A stretch of 64,000 nt of DNA from Ascidiaceihabitans sp023955215 (GTDB lineage Bacteria; Pseudomonadota; Alphaproteobacteria; Rhodobacterales; Rhodobacteraceae): NCBI GenBank assembly GCA_943788345.1, contig CALSPX010000014.1:21583-85582 (forward strand), given 5' to 3'. Shown here one piece after another: positions 45,178 to 53,606 of this stretch (positions are counted from its first letter, which is position 1; every line of letters starts with the position of its first letter). A program made the translations under genes and the position numbers. The notes under the pieces were generated by a model. That model was given only the letters and a program-made list of their open reading frames with translations. It was not told where the DNA came from and ran no database searches.

Positions 45178-45326
45178 CATTCGTCCATGATTGCGTTTGG
45201 TAATTCAGTGGTGAATTTAGACTTGTATATCTGAAAACAACTATCGATTTCTGATAAGTTGATGGCTTTTGGGTTGCCGTCGGCTGACAGCTTTTCGCCC
45301 TTCTTGCAGAGTTCAGAAAGCGCCTC
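45174..45326 (-). other. Stop-free, coding-like 50-codon stretch after the ArsC-like gene
   Basis: Directly after the TAA of the ArsC-like gene, the same frame stays open for 50 codons: 'EALSELCKKGEKLS', then 'ADGNPKAINLSEIDSC', 'FQIYKSKFTTELPNAIMDEC', stop. It ends overlapping the ilvA stop. Codon and residue choice look protein-like, but there is no start codon near its beginning. It could be a gene remnant, a readthrough extension, or chance. I do not recognise the peptide. Confidence 0.3.
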
Positions 45327-45656
45327 TTAATTAGCTAGTAAAGCCTGCTGAACCTCATCAGTCCAACCTAAATAGTAGTGGTCCCCGTCTTGAATGACGG
45401 GGCGTGCCATTACCTTCGGTTTGGAAGAGATCTGTGCATCTGCTTCAGAGTTCTTCAACCAAGTGCTCAATGCCCTATAGTCATTAGTGGTGTGATCCAC
45501 CAAGCAATCACCAAACTCAATTAATAGTTCTTCAAGCTCCTCCTCAGTCAAAGGTTCTGCGCGCACATCCCGAAACGTGATTGTGTTACCTGCGGCCTCC
45601 AATGCTTTTTGCGCTTTCTGGCAATCTGAGCATGTGCTTAATCCGTAAATGATCAT
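45327..45656 (-). CDS. ArsC/Spx-family thioredoxin-fold protein
   Basis: This 109-residue protein has the ArsC/Spx fold with 'YGLSTCSDCQKAQKALEAAG' at the start; the C9-S-D-C12 pair resembles Spx-like CxxC proteins rather than single-cysteine arsenate reductases. 'PVIQDGDHYYLGWTDEVQQAL' matches the family C-terminus ('RP...vG'). No arsenic genes are nearby, so arsenate reduction is not implied; the YffB-like group has unknown function. The reading frame continues open for 50 codons after its stop (see separate entry). Confidence 0.8.
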   Translation of the reverse strand: MIIYGLSTCSDCQKAQKALEAAGNTITFRDVRAEPLTEEELEELLIEFGDCLVDHTTNDYRALSTWLKNSEADAQISSKPKVMARPVIQDGDHYYLGWTDEVQQALLAN

Positions 45657-45792
45657 GTTGGAGCCTTTTGCTTTTCCACGTTAATCTATGTTTGGCCGTT
45701 TAGGTGATTAATGTACACAAGCCAACCATTGCTGAGGTGAGTGCAAAACAAACCCAGCATCAACATCATATAAATAGTGCGTTAATTATCCT

Positions 45793-45828
45793 AGCTGCTG
45801 CGGGCCGATTACTCGAGCCCAAGCAGCT
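45793..45828. repeat. Inverted repeat around the amidohydrolase stop codon
   Basis: Arms AGCTGCT (45793-45799) and AGCAGCT (45822-45828) pair, with an inner GGGC/GCCC pair (45802-45805, 45817-45820). It spans the end of the amidohydrolase gene. On the minus strand no T-tract follows, so it is a weak candidate for the end of the ferulate-type operon. Confidence 0.35.
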
Positions 45829-46681
45829 GCATGGCATTGCCTTTGATGATGCCCTCGCGCAGCTCGTCTTTGATTGCGATTTTTTCGAAATCAGCCAACC
45901 ACCGCTCTGGTGTAATCATTGGCCAATCTGAACCGAACAACATCTTCTTCTTCAAGATCGAATTGCAGTACTTCACCAGAATGTCTGGGAAGTATTTGGG
46001 GGACCATCCTGAAAGGTCAATGTAGACATTCGGCTTGTGCTGGGCCACGGCCAGCGCTTCTTCCTGCCAAGGGAATGATGGGTGGGCAAGGATGATTTTC
46101 ATCTCCGGAAAATCCACGGCGACGTCATCCATGTACATAGGATTTGAGTATTTCAAACGCATCCCATTGCCGCCTGGCATGCCTGATCCAACACCAGTTT
46201 GACCTGTGTGGAATAGTGCGATGCCACCCTCTTCGGCGATTGCTTCGTACAAGCCATATGCCATGCGATCGTTTGGGTAAAACCCTTGCATGGTTGGGTG
46301 AAATTTGAACCCTTTGATACCATAGTCACGGATTAAACGACGTGCTTCCCGCTGGCCCATTTTACCTTTGTGAGGGTCGATACTGGCGAACGGAATCAAC
46401 ACATCGTCGTTTTCAGCGGCCAGCTCGGCGACCTCTTCATTCTTATAACGGCGGTAGCCCGTTTCGCGTTCTGAATCGACGGGGAAGATGACTGCTGCAA
46501 TGTTTTGGTCACGGTAATGCTGTGCTGTTTCTGGGATGGTTGGAGGGTGTTTCCAAGGGGCACGAAAATAGCTAGCCATCGTTGCTTGCAGATCGTCGTA
46601 GCCGTCATCGGCATGACAGCCGCAGGGTTCTTCTGCGTGGGTGTGAAAATCAATCGCCCGGACTTTGGAAAAATCTACCAT
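45809..46681 (-). CDS. Amidohydrolase-2 family hydrolase
   Basis: This 290-residue TIM-barrel metal enzyme belongs to the amidohydrolase-related family that includes aminocarboxymuconate-semialdehyde decarboxylase and 4-oxalomesaconate hydratase. Metal-binding features are H13 and H15 in 'IDFHTHAEEPCGC', 'GFKFHPTMQGF', 'IILAHPSFPW' and 'LFGSDWP'. Substrate is unknown. As the last gene of the CoA-ligase operon (13 bases after it), it probably processes an aromatic acid or ring-derived intermediate. The open frame extends into the preceding gene; the ATG at 46681 gives the natural N-terminus. Confidence 0.8.
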   Translation of the reverse strand: MVDFSKVRAIDFHTHAEEPCGCHADDGYDDLQATMASYFRAPWKHPPTIPETAQHYRDQNIAAVIFPVDSERETGYRRYKNEEVAELAAENDDVLIPFASIDPHKGKMGQREARRLIRDYGIKGFKFHPTMQGFYPNDRMAYGLYEAIAEEGGIALFHTGQTGVGSGMPGGNGMRLKYSNPMYMDDVAVDFPEMKIILAHPSFPWQEEALAVAQHKPNVYIDLSGWSPKYFPDILVKYCNSILKKKMLFGSDWPMITPERWLADFEKIAIKDELREGIIKGNAMQLLGLE

Positions 46682-46694
46682 CTGTTTTCTTTCT

Positions 46695-48512
46695 TCAGAG
46701 TTTCGCAATGCCGGTGGCATCATTGTTATACAGTCGCGTCACCAAGTCGGCCCGACGGGTCAGGACCGTACGGAAGTTCAGGTTGCCCTTGGCTGTTATT
46801 TCCCCGTCCACAAGGGACTGCGGTTCTGCCAATACAATGGCACGGGTCACACGGGTTGAGGAGCCAGAGGTCCCAGCCGCGCGTTCCTTTAAGCGGTGTT
46901 CAAGAACGGCTCGTAATTTGGGGCAAACATAGGCACCATTGTCGTCATCTAGCGTGTAACCAGCTGCTTGAATTGCCTCACGATTTGGGAAAATCATGAG
47001 GCCGATTTCATTGCGATCCTGCCCTGTTACGACCAGATCGGCGGCAAATGGTGCGAGGGTTGATAGCAATTCAAGGCGCAAGCCGGCGGCACGTACCCAT
47101 GTACCTGACTGCAATTTGAAATCTTCAGACAGTCGTCCATCAAACCGCATTCCACGGTTCGCGTCATTTGGATCAACAAACGCCATTGCATCACCGGTGA
47201 TAAAATAACCCTCATCATCAAAGGCTGCTGCCGTTTTTTCTGGGTCCTCAAAATATCCATCCATGATGTTTGGTCCTTTAGCGCGGACCTCACAGCGCAT
47301 ATCACTGTCGGGGATCAATTTCAGCGTCACGCCTGTCATCGGCACTCCAATGACGCCGGAACTTTCGGTTGGTTCCTGTTGGATCATCGTTGCCGGTGCT
47401 GTTTCGGTCAGGCCCCATGATGAAGTCATAAGGGGTACTTCCCCCTTAATTTCCATCGCAAGGGTTTCAAAACCTTCCCAAACATCTTGTGGAAGGGACG
47501 CACCCGCATAAAACACCATGTCTAGGTTTTCAAAAAACCGTTGGCGCAAGGCTGCATCTTTGCGCAAACCTTCCAGCAACATTGAAAAACCCATTGGCAC
47601 GTTGAAAACAATATTGCCCGTTATCAGCGCATGGTTTTCGAGGGTACGATCAAACAATCCCTTAACGGGTTTACCATCATCGATGTATAAACTACCACCA
47701 TTCGCAAGTATCATGTTGAAATTGTGGGACCCGCCAAAAACGTGATTCCATGGCAGCCAATCCACAATGCGCGGCGGACGGGCGCGTAGAAACGGTAATG
47801 AATCCGCCAATTGCGCTTGATTCACGCACATCATTTTTTGGGTGGTCAGCACGCCTTTTGGTAAGGATGTGGAACCACTGGTCATCAAAATTTTAGAAAC
47901 GGTATCTGGTGTGACAGATGCAAAGGCGGCATCAACATCAACGCTGTTGTCACCAGCCAGAAGGCTATCAAATAACGTGACATTACCCACCTGCCCTGTT
48001 CTGGTTGCAACGATTTCCACATCTTTCAAGGCAGGATGGACGATAGCGGCGGCGTACTGTTCGGCATCAATGACATATGCCATCTTGGGGCGCACCAGCT
48101 CTACGGCATGTTGTAATCGCCCATGTGCACCACTGATCAGTGAATACTGTTCCGCCACGGGAACTGTCGGAACGCCAACATAATGCGCGGCCAATGTGAG
48201 CAAGCCGTGATCAACCCCGTTACCTGACATAATCAAAATCGGGGTTTCTGGCCCCATTCCACGTGCAAGCAATGACGCAGCAATCGCACGTATCTTTTGC
48301 AAGGTAGCTATGTAGCTTTCTTCCCGCCAACCGGCACCGCTGCGTTCAGCTATGAACACGCGATCACCAGCCTTGTCGGCCCAATTGTGCAGCCAGTCAC
48401 CAGTGCGATCCGTCACAGGCCCCATTGTATAATCTGAGGTGAGGAGAATTGTACCATCATCACGGTCGGTGCGTGTTACGGCGTGTTTCAAAAATTCAGT
48501 TGTACGTTTCAT
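46695..48512 (-). CDS. Feruloyl-CoA synthase-like ligase
   Basis: This 605-residue protein is an ANL-superfamily acyl-CoA ligase: it adenylates an acid and transfers it to CoA. The P-loop is 'LMTSGSTSLPKGVLTTQKMM', followed by 'DWLPWNHVFGGSHNFNM', 'SSWGLTETAPATM', 'YFITGDAM' and 'FDGRLSEDFKLQSGTWV', the last typical of feruloyl-CoA synthases rather than fatty-acid ligases. The unusual C-terminus lacks a clear canonical 'GK' lysine motif; 'GEITAKGNLNFR' near the end is the likely equivalent. Neighbouring crotonase and dehydrogenase genes support hydroxycinnamate activation. Its start overlaps marR by 4 bases. Confidence 0.85.
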   Translation of the reverse strand: MKRTTEFLKHAVTRTDRDDGTILLTSDYTMGPVTDRTGDWLHNWADKAGDRVFIAERSGAGWREESYIATLQKIRAIAASLLARGMGPETPILIMSGNGVDHGLLTLAAHYVGVPTVPVAEQYSLISGAHGRLQHAVELVRPKMAYVIDAEQYAAAIVHPALKDVEIVATRTGQVGNVTLFDSLLAGDNSVDVDAAFASVTPDTVSKILMTSGSTSLPKGVLTTQKMMCVNQAQLADSLPFLRARPPRIVDWLPWNHVFGGSHNFNMILANGGSLYIDDGKPVKGLFDRTLENHALITGNIVFNVPMGFSMLLEGLRKDAALRQRFFENLDMVFYAGASLPQDVWEGFETLAMEIKGEVPLMTSSWGLTETAPATMIQQEPTESSGVIGVPMTGVTLKLIPDSDMRCEVRAKGPNIMDGYFEDPEKTAAAFDDEGYFITGDAMAFVDPNDANRGMRFDGRLSEDFKLQSGTWVRAAGLRLELLSTLAPFAADLVVTGQDRNEIGLMIFPNREAIQAAGYTLDDDNGAYVCPKLRAVLEHRLKERAAGTSGSSTRVTRAIVLAEPQSLVDGEITAKGNLNFRTVLTRRADLVTRLYNNDATGIAKL

Positions 48513-48997
48513 GTGTGCGCAACTCCCCCGATTTTCAGGATCAATTTCATAGCTTCAATAACTTTGTCACGGGTCTGTGCATCAAGTTGGCGCGTTAGGC
48601 GCTCTTCGTGTCCGCGCACCGCAACGGTTGCTTTTTCATACAAGCTTCGCCCAGCCAGCGTAATGTTCAAAGCATAGGCGCGGCGGTCAGTTTCAAGGCG
48701 TTGGCGGCTGATTAGTTCACGGCCTTCCAGCGCATCAACAATCACAACCATATTCGGGCGTTCAACATCCATCGCCGCCGCCAATTGCGACATTCTAATG
48801 CGCGGGTTATCAACGATCAAAACCAGGGCCGTGTAGGATAAGAGGCGCAATTCAAACGGTTTCAACGTTGCGTTCAAATCCGACATCATCAGGTTCGTAG
48901 CCCGTTTCAGATGATAGCCCGTGAACCCATTTAGAGTCTCAAAGTTTGTCTTATCGACACTGGGCTGTTCACCCTTTTTGGAGACCGCTTTGCCCAT
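48509..48997 (-). CDS. MarR-family transcriptional regulator
   Basis: This 162-residue winged-helix regulator has a MarR core with 'LRLLSYTALVLIVDNPRIRMSQLAAAMDVERPNMVVIVDALEGRELISRQ' (quoted here only as a position guide, roughly residues 50-100, in parts) and 'DRRAYALNITLAG' as the wing. It sits inside the operon between the crotonase and CoA ligase, like FerR/CouR-type regulators that respond to hydroxycinnamoyl-CoA thioesters. Palindromes upstream of the operon are candidate sites. A TTG at 49030 extends the frame into the crotonase gene, but the ATG at 48997 is preferred. Confidence 0.85.
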   Translation of the reverse strand: MGKAVSKKGEQPSVDKTNFETLNGFTGYHLKRATNLMMSDLNATLKPFELRLLSYTALVLIVDNPRIRMSQLAAAMDVERPNMVVIVDALEGRELISRQRLETDRRAYALNITLAGRSLYEKATVAVRGHEERLTRQLDAQTRDKVIEAMKLILKIGGVAHT

Positions 48998-49001
48998 CAC
49001 A

Positions 49002-49769
49002 TCACCGGAACTTTGGGGCACGTTTTTCAAGAAAGGCCTTTAGCCCCTCTTCGGCGTCCGGTGTTGTTTGGGACATCGCCGCAACCAAGGATTCTGTGAA
49101 CAAACCATCGCTTTGAGACATGTCGTTGATCCGTGAAATCGATTGGATCATCATGTAATTTGACACGGGCGCATTGCGAGAAACCTTGCCAGCCAATTGC
49201 TGTGCTAGTTCTAATGCTTCACCTTCACCAACTGAGTAATGAGTGAGGCCCAAGGCCAACCCCTCATCTGCATTATATTTGCGACCAGTCAGCATCATCT
49301 CGGTCATACGGTCGGCGCCAATCAGGCGTCCAACGCGAGCGGTGGCACCACCACCAACAAAGATACCGCGGCGCCCTTCTGGCAGCTGAAAGATAGTCGA
49401 AGGTTCTGCAATGCGCACATGGGTGGCCGCTGCTATCTCAAGCCCACCACCGATGACGGCACCGAACATCGCTGAGACAACTGCCAAGCCACCAAACTGT
49501 ATTTTCTCCATCACGCCATGCCATGCACGGGAGTGATATAGATTTTCTTCGGCTGAACGATGCACGTGTTCAGACAGATCCAGACCTGAACAATAGTGGC
49601 CAGCGGTACCTGTTATAATAACAACGCGCACCTCTTTTGGTGGGTTGGAAAAGAAGGTGTCCAAGTCGCCCAAAAGCGCTTCACACATTGCGTTACGTTT
49701 GTCGGGTCGGTTCATCGTTAGGGTTGCGATGTTGCCTTCGACAGAAATTTTCAGCATCGGTTCTGACAT
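49002..49769 (-). CDS. Enoyl-CoA hydratase/isomerase (crotonase) family protein
   Basis: This 255-residue crotonase-fold protein should act on an acyl-CoA thioester. The oxyanion-hole residues are visible in 'YCSGLDLSEH' and 'AMFGAVIGGGLEIAAATHVRIA'. 'PEGRRGIFVGGGATARVGRLIG' lies at the usual position of the catalytic glutamates. In this operon it would hydrate (and perhaps cleave) a hydroxycinnamoyl-CoA. Whether it is the hydratase-lyase type or a simple hydratase for a beta-oxidation route is not clear; the adjacent dehydrogenase favours beta-oxidation. Confidence 0.82.
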   Translation of the reverse strand: MSEPMLKISVEGNIATLTMNRPDKRNAMCEALLGDLDTFFSNPPKEVRVVIITGTAGHYCSGLDLSEHVHRSAEENLYHSRAWHGVMEKIQFGGLAVVSAMFGAVIGGGLEIAAATHVRIAEPSTIFQLPEGRRGIFVGGGATARVGRLIGADRMTEMMLTGRKYNADEGLALGLTHYSVGEGEALELAQQLAGKVSRNAPVSNYMMIQSISRINDMSQSDGLFTESLVAAMSQTTPDAEEGLKAFLEKRAPKFR

Positions 49770-49778
49770 AACGTTCCC

Positions 49779-50543
49779 TTAACGCGGTGGTAGGCGCACA
49801 GCGCCGTCCAACCTGATTGTGGTGCCATTGAGGAACCTATTATTTACGATCTGTGCGGCCAACAACGCGTATTCCTCGGGCGCACCCAAACGGGCAGGAA
49901 ACGGAATGTTTGCTGTAATCTTTGATGTTACTTCTGGGGGCAGCCCTTCCATCATTGGGGTCTGGAACAGCCCAGGTGCGATAGCCATGACACGGACACC
50001 CGATTGGGCCAGCTCACGCGCGGCTGGCAAACACATTGATGCAATTGCACCTTTGGATGCGGCATAGGCTGCTTGGCCCAACTGGCCATCTTCAAAGGCA
50101 ACGGAAGCGGTATTGATGATCACACCGCGCTCGCTGTCATCAAGCGGCTCAAGTTCGGCCATACGCCGTGCGGCATGGCTCATTACATTATAAGTCCCAA
50201 ATAGGTTGACGCGCAGGGTCTTTTCGAAAACGTCAAAGGACAGCTTACCTTCGCGTCCAACAATGCGGGCTGCTAAACCAACGCCTGCGCAGTTTACTGC
50301 GATCCGCGCAACGTTGCCAAGTTGCTCAGACGCGCTTTCCATAGCCGCATTCACAGCTGTTTCATCCCCAACATCGGCTTGAACAGCCACGCCACCAATT
50401 TCTTCAGCAACCGCTTGTGCACGGGCGATATCAAAATCAAGGATTGCCACTTTGGCGCCCAAGCTGGCGAGATGGCGTGCAGTCGCCGCTCCCAGTCCAC
50501 TGCCGCCACCGCTGACCAATGCCATTTGTCCTGAAATTTCCAT
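49779..50543 (-). CDS. Short-chain dehydrogenase, type II 3-hydroxyacyl-CoA dehydrogenase-like
   Basis: This 254-residue SDR protein resembles type II 3-hydroxyacyl-CoA dehydrogenases (HSD10-like). It shows the cofactor motif 'VSGGGSGLGAATARHLASLG', 'AILDFD' (an aspartate favouring NAD), 'NCAGVG', and the catalytic Tyr/Lys in 'QAAYAASKGAIAS'. It is first in the operon, with GGGAG at 50553-50557 before the ATG. It would oxidise the 3-hydroxyacyl-CoA made by the following crotonase, which suggests beta-oxidative side-chain shortening of phenylpropanoids. Confidence 0.85.
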   Translation of the reverse strand: MEISGQMALVSGGGSGLGAATARHLASLGAKVAILDFDIARAQAVAEEIGGVAVQADVGDETAVNAAMESASEQLGNVARIAVNCAGVGLAARIVGREGKLSFDVFEKTLRVNLFGTYNVMSHAARRMAELEPLDDSERGVIINTASVAFEDGQLGQAAYAASKGAIASMCLPAARELAQSGVRVMAIAPGLFQTPMMEGLPPEVTSKITANIPFPARLGAPEEYALLAAQIVNNRFLNGTTIRLDGAVRLPPR

Positions 50544-50563
50544 GTACCGCGCTCCCTTGATAA

Positions 50564-50584
50564 TTAGTTATGATTGATAACCAA
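50564..50584. promoter_or_regulatory. Palindrome, candidate regulator site 1
   Basis: TTAGTTAT (50564-50571) and ATAACCAA (50577-50584) are inverted with one mismatch around five bases. It lies 21 bases before the SDR start and shares TTATCAA-like half-sites with the second palindrome. Binding by the MarR protein of the operon is inferred only from position. Confidence 0.4.
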
Positions 50585-50628
50585 TATTTATGGATTGTAT
50601 AGCCTTCTTTTTACCCATCGCTTTGATC

Positions 50629-50643
50629 ATTTGATTATCAAAT
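50629..50643. promoter_or_regulatory. Perfect palindrome, candidate regulator site 2
   Basis: ATTTGAT-T-ATCAAAT is a perfect 15-base palindrome centred on one T, midway between the SDR and the divergent ureidoglycine aminohydrolase starts (about 86 bases from each). Its size and AT-rich half-sites suit a MarR dimer; it could serve either direction. Confidence 0.45.
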
Positions 50644-50729
50644 CCACACGAACAGTGCCTTCGTCCGATTGCGGGTGGATATTAAGCGGATAGCGACCCT
50701 ACATAGAACAACACAAATTGAGGTTTTTC

Positions 50730-51548
50730 ATGTCGCCAAAGTATTACGCACCCAAAGGGGGCCACCCAGGCCAAGATCAACTGCTGACGGATCGCGCTGT
50801 TTTCACCGATGCCTACGCTGTCATCCCAAAAGGCACGATGCGCGACATTGTCACCAGTTTCTTGCCATTCTGGGAAGACACACGCCTGTGGGTAATTGCT
50901 CGTCCTCTTAGTGGTTTTGCCGAAACATTTTCGCAATACATCATGGAGGTTTCACCTGGTGGAGGGTCTGACCGTCCTGAGCTAGATGAAGGGGCAGAGG
51001 GTGTATTGTTTGTTGTTGAGGGAAGTGCCAGCCTAACTGTGGATGGCAAGCTGCATACGTTGACAGAAGGTGGGTACGCATTTTTACCCCCCGCAACGGA
51101 TTGGACGCTCCACAACACGACCGATGAAATGTTGCGTTTCCACTGGATTCGCAAAGCGTACGAGCCAGTTGAGGGCCTGCCTTACCCTGAGGTTATTATC
51201 ACCAACGAACAGGATGTCGCCCCGAACGTCATGCCAGATACTGAAGGACGTTGGGCGACTACGCGGTTTGTGGAGCCAACCGATCTGCGCCACGACATGC
51301 ACGTCAACATCGTGACCTTTGAACCGGGTGGTGTGATCCCGTTCCTAGAAACCCATGTGATGGAACACGGGCTTTATGTTCTTGAAGGTAAAGCAGCATA
51401 CCGCCTGAACAGTGACTGGGTTGAGGTCGAAGCAGGCGATTACATGTGGCTGCGCGCCTTCTGCCCACAAGCCTGTTATGCGGGTGGTCCAGGACGGTTC
51501 CGCTATCTTTTGTACAAAGACGTGAACCGCCACATGAAGCTTCGCTAA
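50730..51548 (+). CDS. (S)-ureidoglycine aminohydrolase
   Basis: This 272-residue bicupin (UGHY/AllE family) converts (S)-ureidoglycine to (S)-ureidoglycolate and ammonia in purine catabolism. The first cupin has 'GAEGVLFVVEGSASLTVDGK'-type sheets (in parts), and the second carries metal ligands in 'FETH'-like 'FLETHVMEHGLYVLEGKA' and 'YMWLRAFCPQACYAGG'. The ATG at 50730 has a weak GAGG upstream; a TTG at 50718 is possible. It is convergent with allA and belongs by function with the neighbouring urate-degrading genes. Confidence 0.88.
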   Translation: MSPKYYAPKGGHPGQDQLLTDRAVFTDAYAVIPKGTMRDIVTSFLPFWEDTRLWVIARPLSGFAETFSQYIMEVSPGGGSDRPELDEGAEGVLFVVEGSASLTVDGKLHTLTEGGYAFLPPATDWTLHNTTDEMLRFHWIRKAYEPVEGLPYPEVIITNEQDVAPNVMPDTEGRWATTRFVEPTDLRHDMHVNIVTFEPGGVIPFLETHVMEHGLYVLEGKAAYRLNSDWVEVEAGDYMWLRAFCPQACYAGGPGRFRYLLYKDVNRHMKLR

Positions 51549-51551
51549 GCC

Positions 51552-52037
51552 TTAGCCTTCGATCAGAAACGGGGTTTCAAACCAGTGCTCTTGCAGGTTT
51601 GGCCCCTCCCCTATTCGATCTATAACCGCGAACAGGCCCGGGTCGTGTAACGGGGTTAGGACGCCGTGCCACGTGTTTTTCGCATAATTCACGCCCTGCC
51701 CCACGGTCGTAATAAACGCCCTTGGCTGACCAGGTTTTCCGTTGTCATCAGGGGCGACCACCACGACGAATGGGTCCATACTCATCGGTAGGAACGCTTG
51801 GCTTCCGTCTGGATGCCGTTCCATCATATCCAAAGTAATAGGCAAACTGCGGGCCTGTGATTTGAACAGGCTGATCCCAGCAGCACCACCATCACATTCG
51901 ATATTTGCGCGATCGTGATAACGGCCACACATGCCGGCGTTGATGACTTTATCAGGGTCACCCGCCACCTCTAAAACATCTCCAAAGGGTGCAAACTCTG
52001 CACATGTAAGCGGCTCTAACTTCAGTGTAACACTCAT
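51552..52037 (-). CDS. allA: Ureidoglycolate lyase AllA
   Basis: AllA splits ureidoglycolate into glyoxylate and urea, the last step of the ureide route. The 161-residue protein has the family motifs 'CGRYHDRANIEC', 'SLFKSQARSLPITLDMMERHPDGSQ' (in parts), 'FLPMSMDPFVVVVAPDD', 'FITTVGQGVNYAKNTWH' and 'GVLTPL'. It overlaps the preceding puuE-uraD gene by 4 bases, so both are translated together. Confidence 0.93.
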   Translation of the reverse strand: MSVTLKLEPLTCAEFAPFGDVLEVAGDPDKVINAGMCGRYHDRANIECDGGAAGISLFKSQARSLPITLDMMERHPDGSQAFLPMSMDPFVVVVAPDDNGKPGQPRAFITTVGQGVNYAKNTWHGVLTPLHDPGLFAVIDRIGEGPNLQEHWFETPFLIEG

Positions 52038-53446
52038 GCTTCAAACTTTTCGATCAGGCGCAGCTCTGCGATGCGTTCGACCTGTTTGCATGCCTCAGAA
52101 AACTCCACATCACGGTCATTGCTAATCCGACGCTTAAAGGCGGCCATGATGGAGGTCTTGGTATTGTCGCGCACAGCGATGATGAACGGGAAACCAAATT
52201 TGGTGGTGTAGGCATTGTTCAAATCGGTAAAACTGACGTGTTCTTCAGCGGTCAGCGCATCCAAACCAGCGGCGGCCTGTTCAGCTGTGGATTCAGCGGT
52301 CAAACGTTTCGCTGCAGCCAGTTTACCAGCCAAATCAGGGTGCGCAGTCAGAACGCCCAAACGCTGTTCTTCGGTAGCAGAACGGAACACACGTGCCAGC
52401 GCCTGATGAACACCTTGCGCATTGTCATGTGTCGGGCCCAGTTCCAGATCAAATGCACCATCAGCAATCCACGCGCTGTGTTCAAAGATACCGCCGAATT
52501 CAGATACGAACATTTCGCGGGTCATTTGAGACGCGGGGGCGTTGGTCATGGCTGGATTTTCCTTTGCCCAATGCTGTGCAATTTCAAGGCGCGTGGCGAA
52601 CCAAACATCCTTATGTGATTTCATATATTCGATGACACGACGCAATGCAGCTGCGCGTCCCGGGCGGCCCATGATGCGGCAGTGCAATCCAATTGATAGC
52701 ATCTTTGATGCCCCAGCTTCGCCTTCTTCATAGAGATAATCAAAGCTATCCTTAAGGTAGGATTCAAACTGATCACCGTTTGTAAAACCTGCTTGGATGC
52801 CAAAGCGCATGTCGTTGCAATCCATAGTGTAGGGAACGATCAATTGATCGACGTCGCCCTCTTTCGACCAGTACGGCAGATCATCGCCGTAGCTGTCCGC
52901 TACATACGCGAACTGACCCGTTTCCGCTGTCAGGCGCACGGTGTTGTTGGAGCAACGCCCTGTATACCAACCTTGCGGAGCTTCCCCAACAACTTCGGTG
53001 TGTAGGCGAATGGCTTCGGCGATTTGGGCACGTTCTTCTTCTTCGCCCATGTCTTTATGCTCGACCCATTTAAGGCCGTGGCTGGCAATCTCCCAACCCG
53101 ATGATTTCATCGCCGCAACTTGCTGTGGAGCGCGGGCCAATGCGGTTGCCACTCCATAAACAGTTATTGGCAAGTCGCTGAGCATACGGTGGAGGCGCCA
53201 GAAACCGGCGCGAGAACCGTATTCGTATAACGACTCCATGTTCCAATGACGCTGACCAAACCACGGCTGCGCGCCTGTGATCTCTGACAAGAAAGCCTCA
53301 GAGGCAGCATCACCGTGAAGGATGTTGTTTTCGCCGCCTTCTTCGTAATTCAGCACAATTTGTACTGCGATCTTTGCGCCGTTTGGCCAATTTGCAGCGG
53401 GTGGATTGGCACCATGGCCACTCATGTCACGGGGATAGCGGTTCAC
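52034..53446 (-). CDS. Fused allantoinase PuuE / OHCU decarboxylase UraD
   Basis: This 470-residue protein joins two enzymes of urate breakdown. Residues about 1-300 form a polysaccharide-deacetylase-like allantoinase (PuuE) with 'VLNYEEGGENNILHGD', 'SRAGFWRLHRML', 'WEIASHGLKWVEH' and 'SIGLHCRIMGRPGRAAALRR'. Residues about 305-470 form the OHCU decarboxylase (UraD) with 'FGGIFEHSAWIAD', 'AHPDLAGKLAA' and 'FGFPFIIAVRDNT'. Thus the decarboxylase makes (S)-allantoin and the other half hydrolyses it. It is divergent from uraH and followed by allA. Confidence 0.92.
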   Translation of the reverse strand: MNRYPRDMSGHGANPPAANWPNGAKIAVQIVLNYEEGGENNILHGDAASEAFLSEITGAQPWFGQRHWNMESLYEYGSRAGFWRLHRMLSDLPITVYGVATALARAPQQVAAMKSSGWEIASHGLKWVEHKDMGEEEERAQIAEAIRLHTEVVGEAPQGWYTGRCSNNTVRLTAETGQFAYVADSYGDDLPYWSKEGDVDQLIVPYTMDCNDMRFGIQAGFTNGDQFESYLKDSFDYLYEEGEAGASKMLSIGLHCRIMGRPGRAAALRRVIEYMKSHKDVWFATRLEIAQHWAKENPAMTNAPASQMTREMFVSEFGGIFEHSAWIADGAFDLELGPTHDNAQGVHQALARVFRSATEEQRLGVLTAHPDLAGKLAAAKRLTAESTAEQAAAGLDALTAEEHVSFTDLNNAYTTKFGFPFIIAVRDNTKTSIMAAFKRRISNDRDVEFSEACKQVERIAELRLIEKFEA

Positions 53447-53496
53447 TCAATTCATCCTCTCAGGGTTTGGGTACCCATATTCCAATATAATCGTCC

Positions 53497-53514
53497 TGTT
53501 TTTCAATAAAAACA
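53497..53514. promoter_or_regulatory. Perfect palindrome between puuE-uraD and uraH
   Basis: TGTTTTT (53497-53503) and AAAAACA (53508-53514) are perfect inverted arms around CAAT. The position in a divergent promoter region, near a LysR gene of the same cluster, makes it a candidate operator. Confidence 0.35.
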
Positions 53515-53606
53515 ATAAGCAGTCTTTTGACTGGGTTGTTGCAGCATAGGTTTCCATGCGCCGCGCGGTCTGTCTATATACTAGTAGAAATCGAGGAGTT
53601 GCACCA

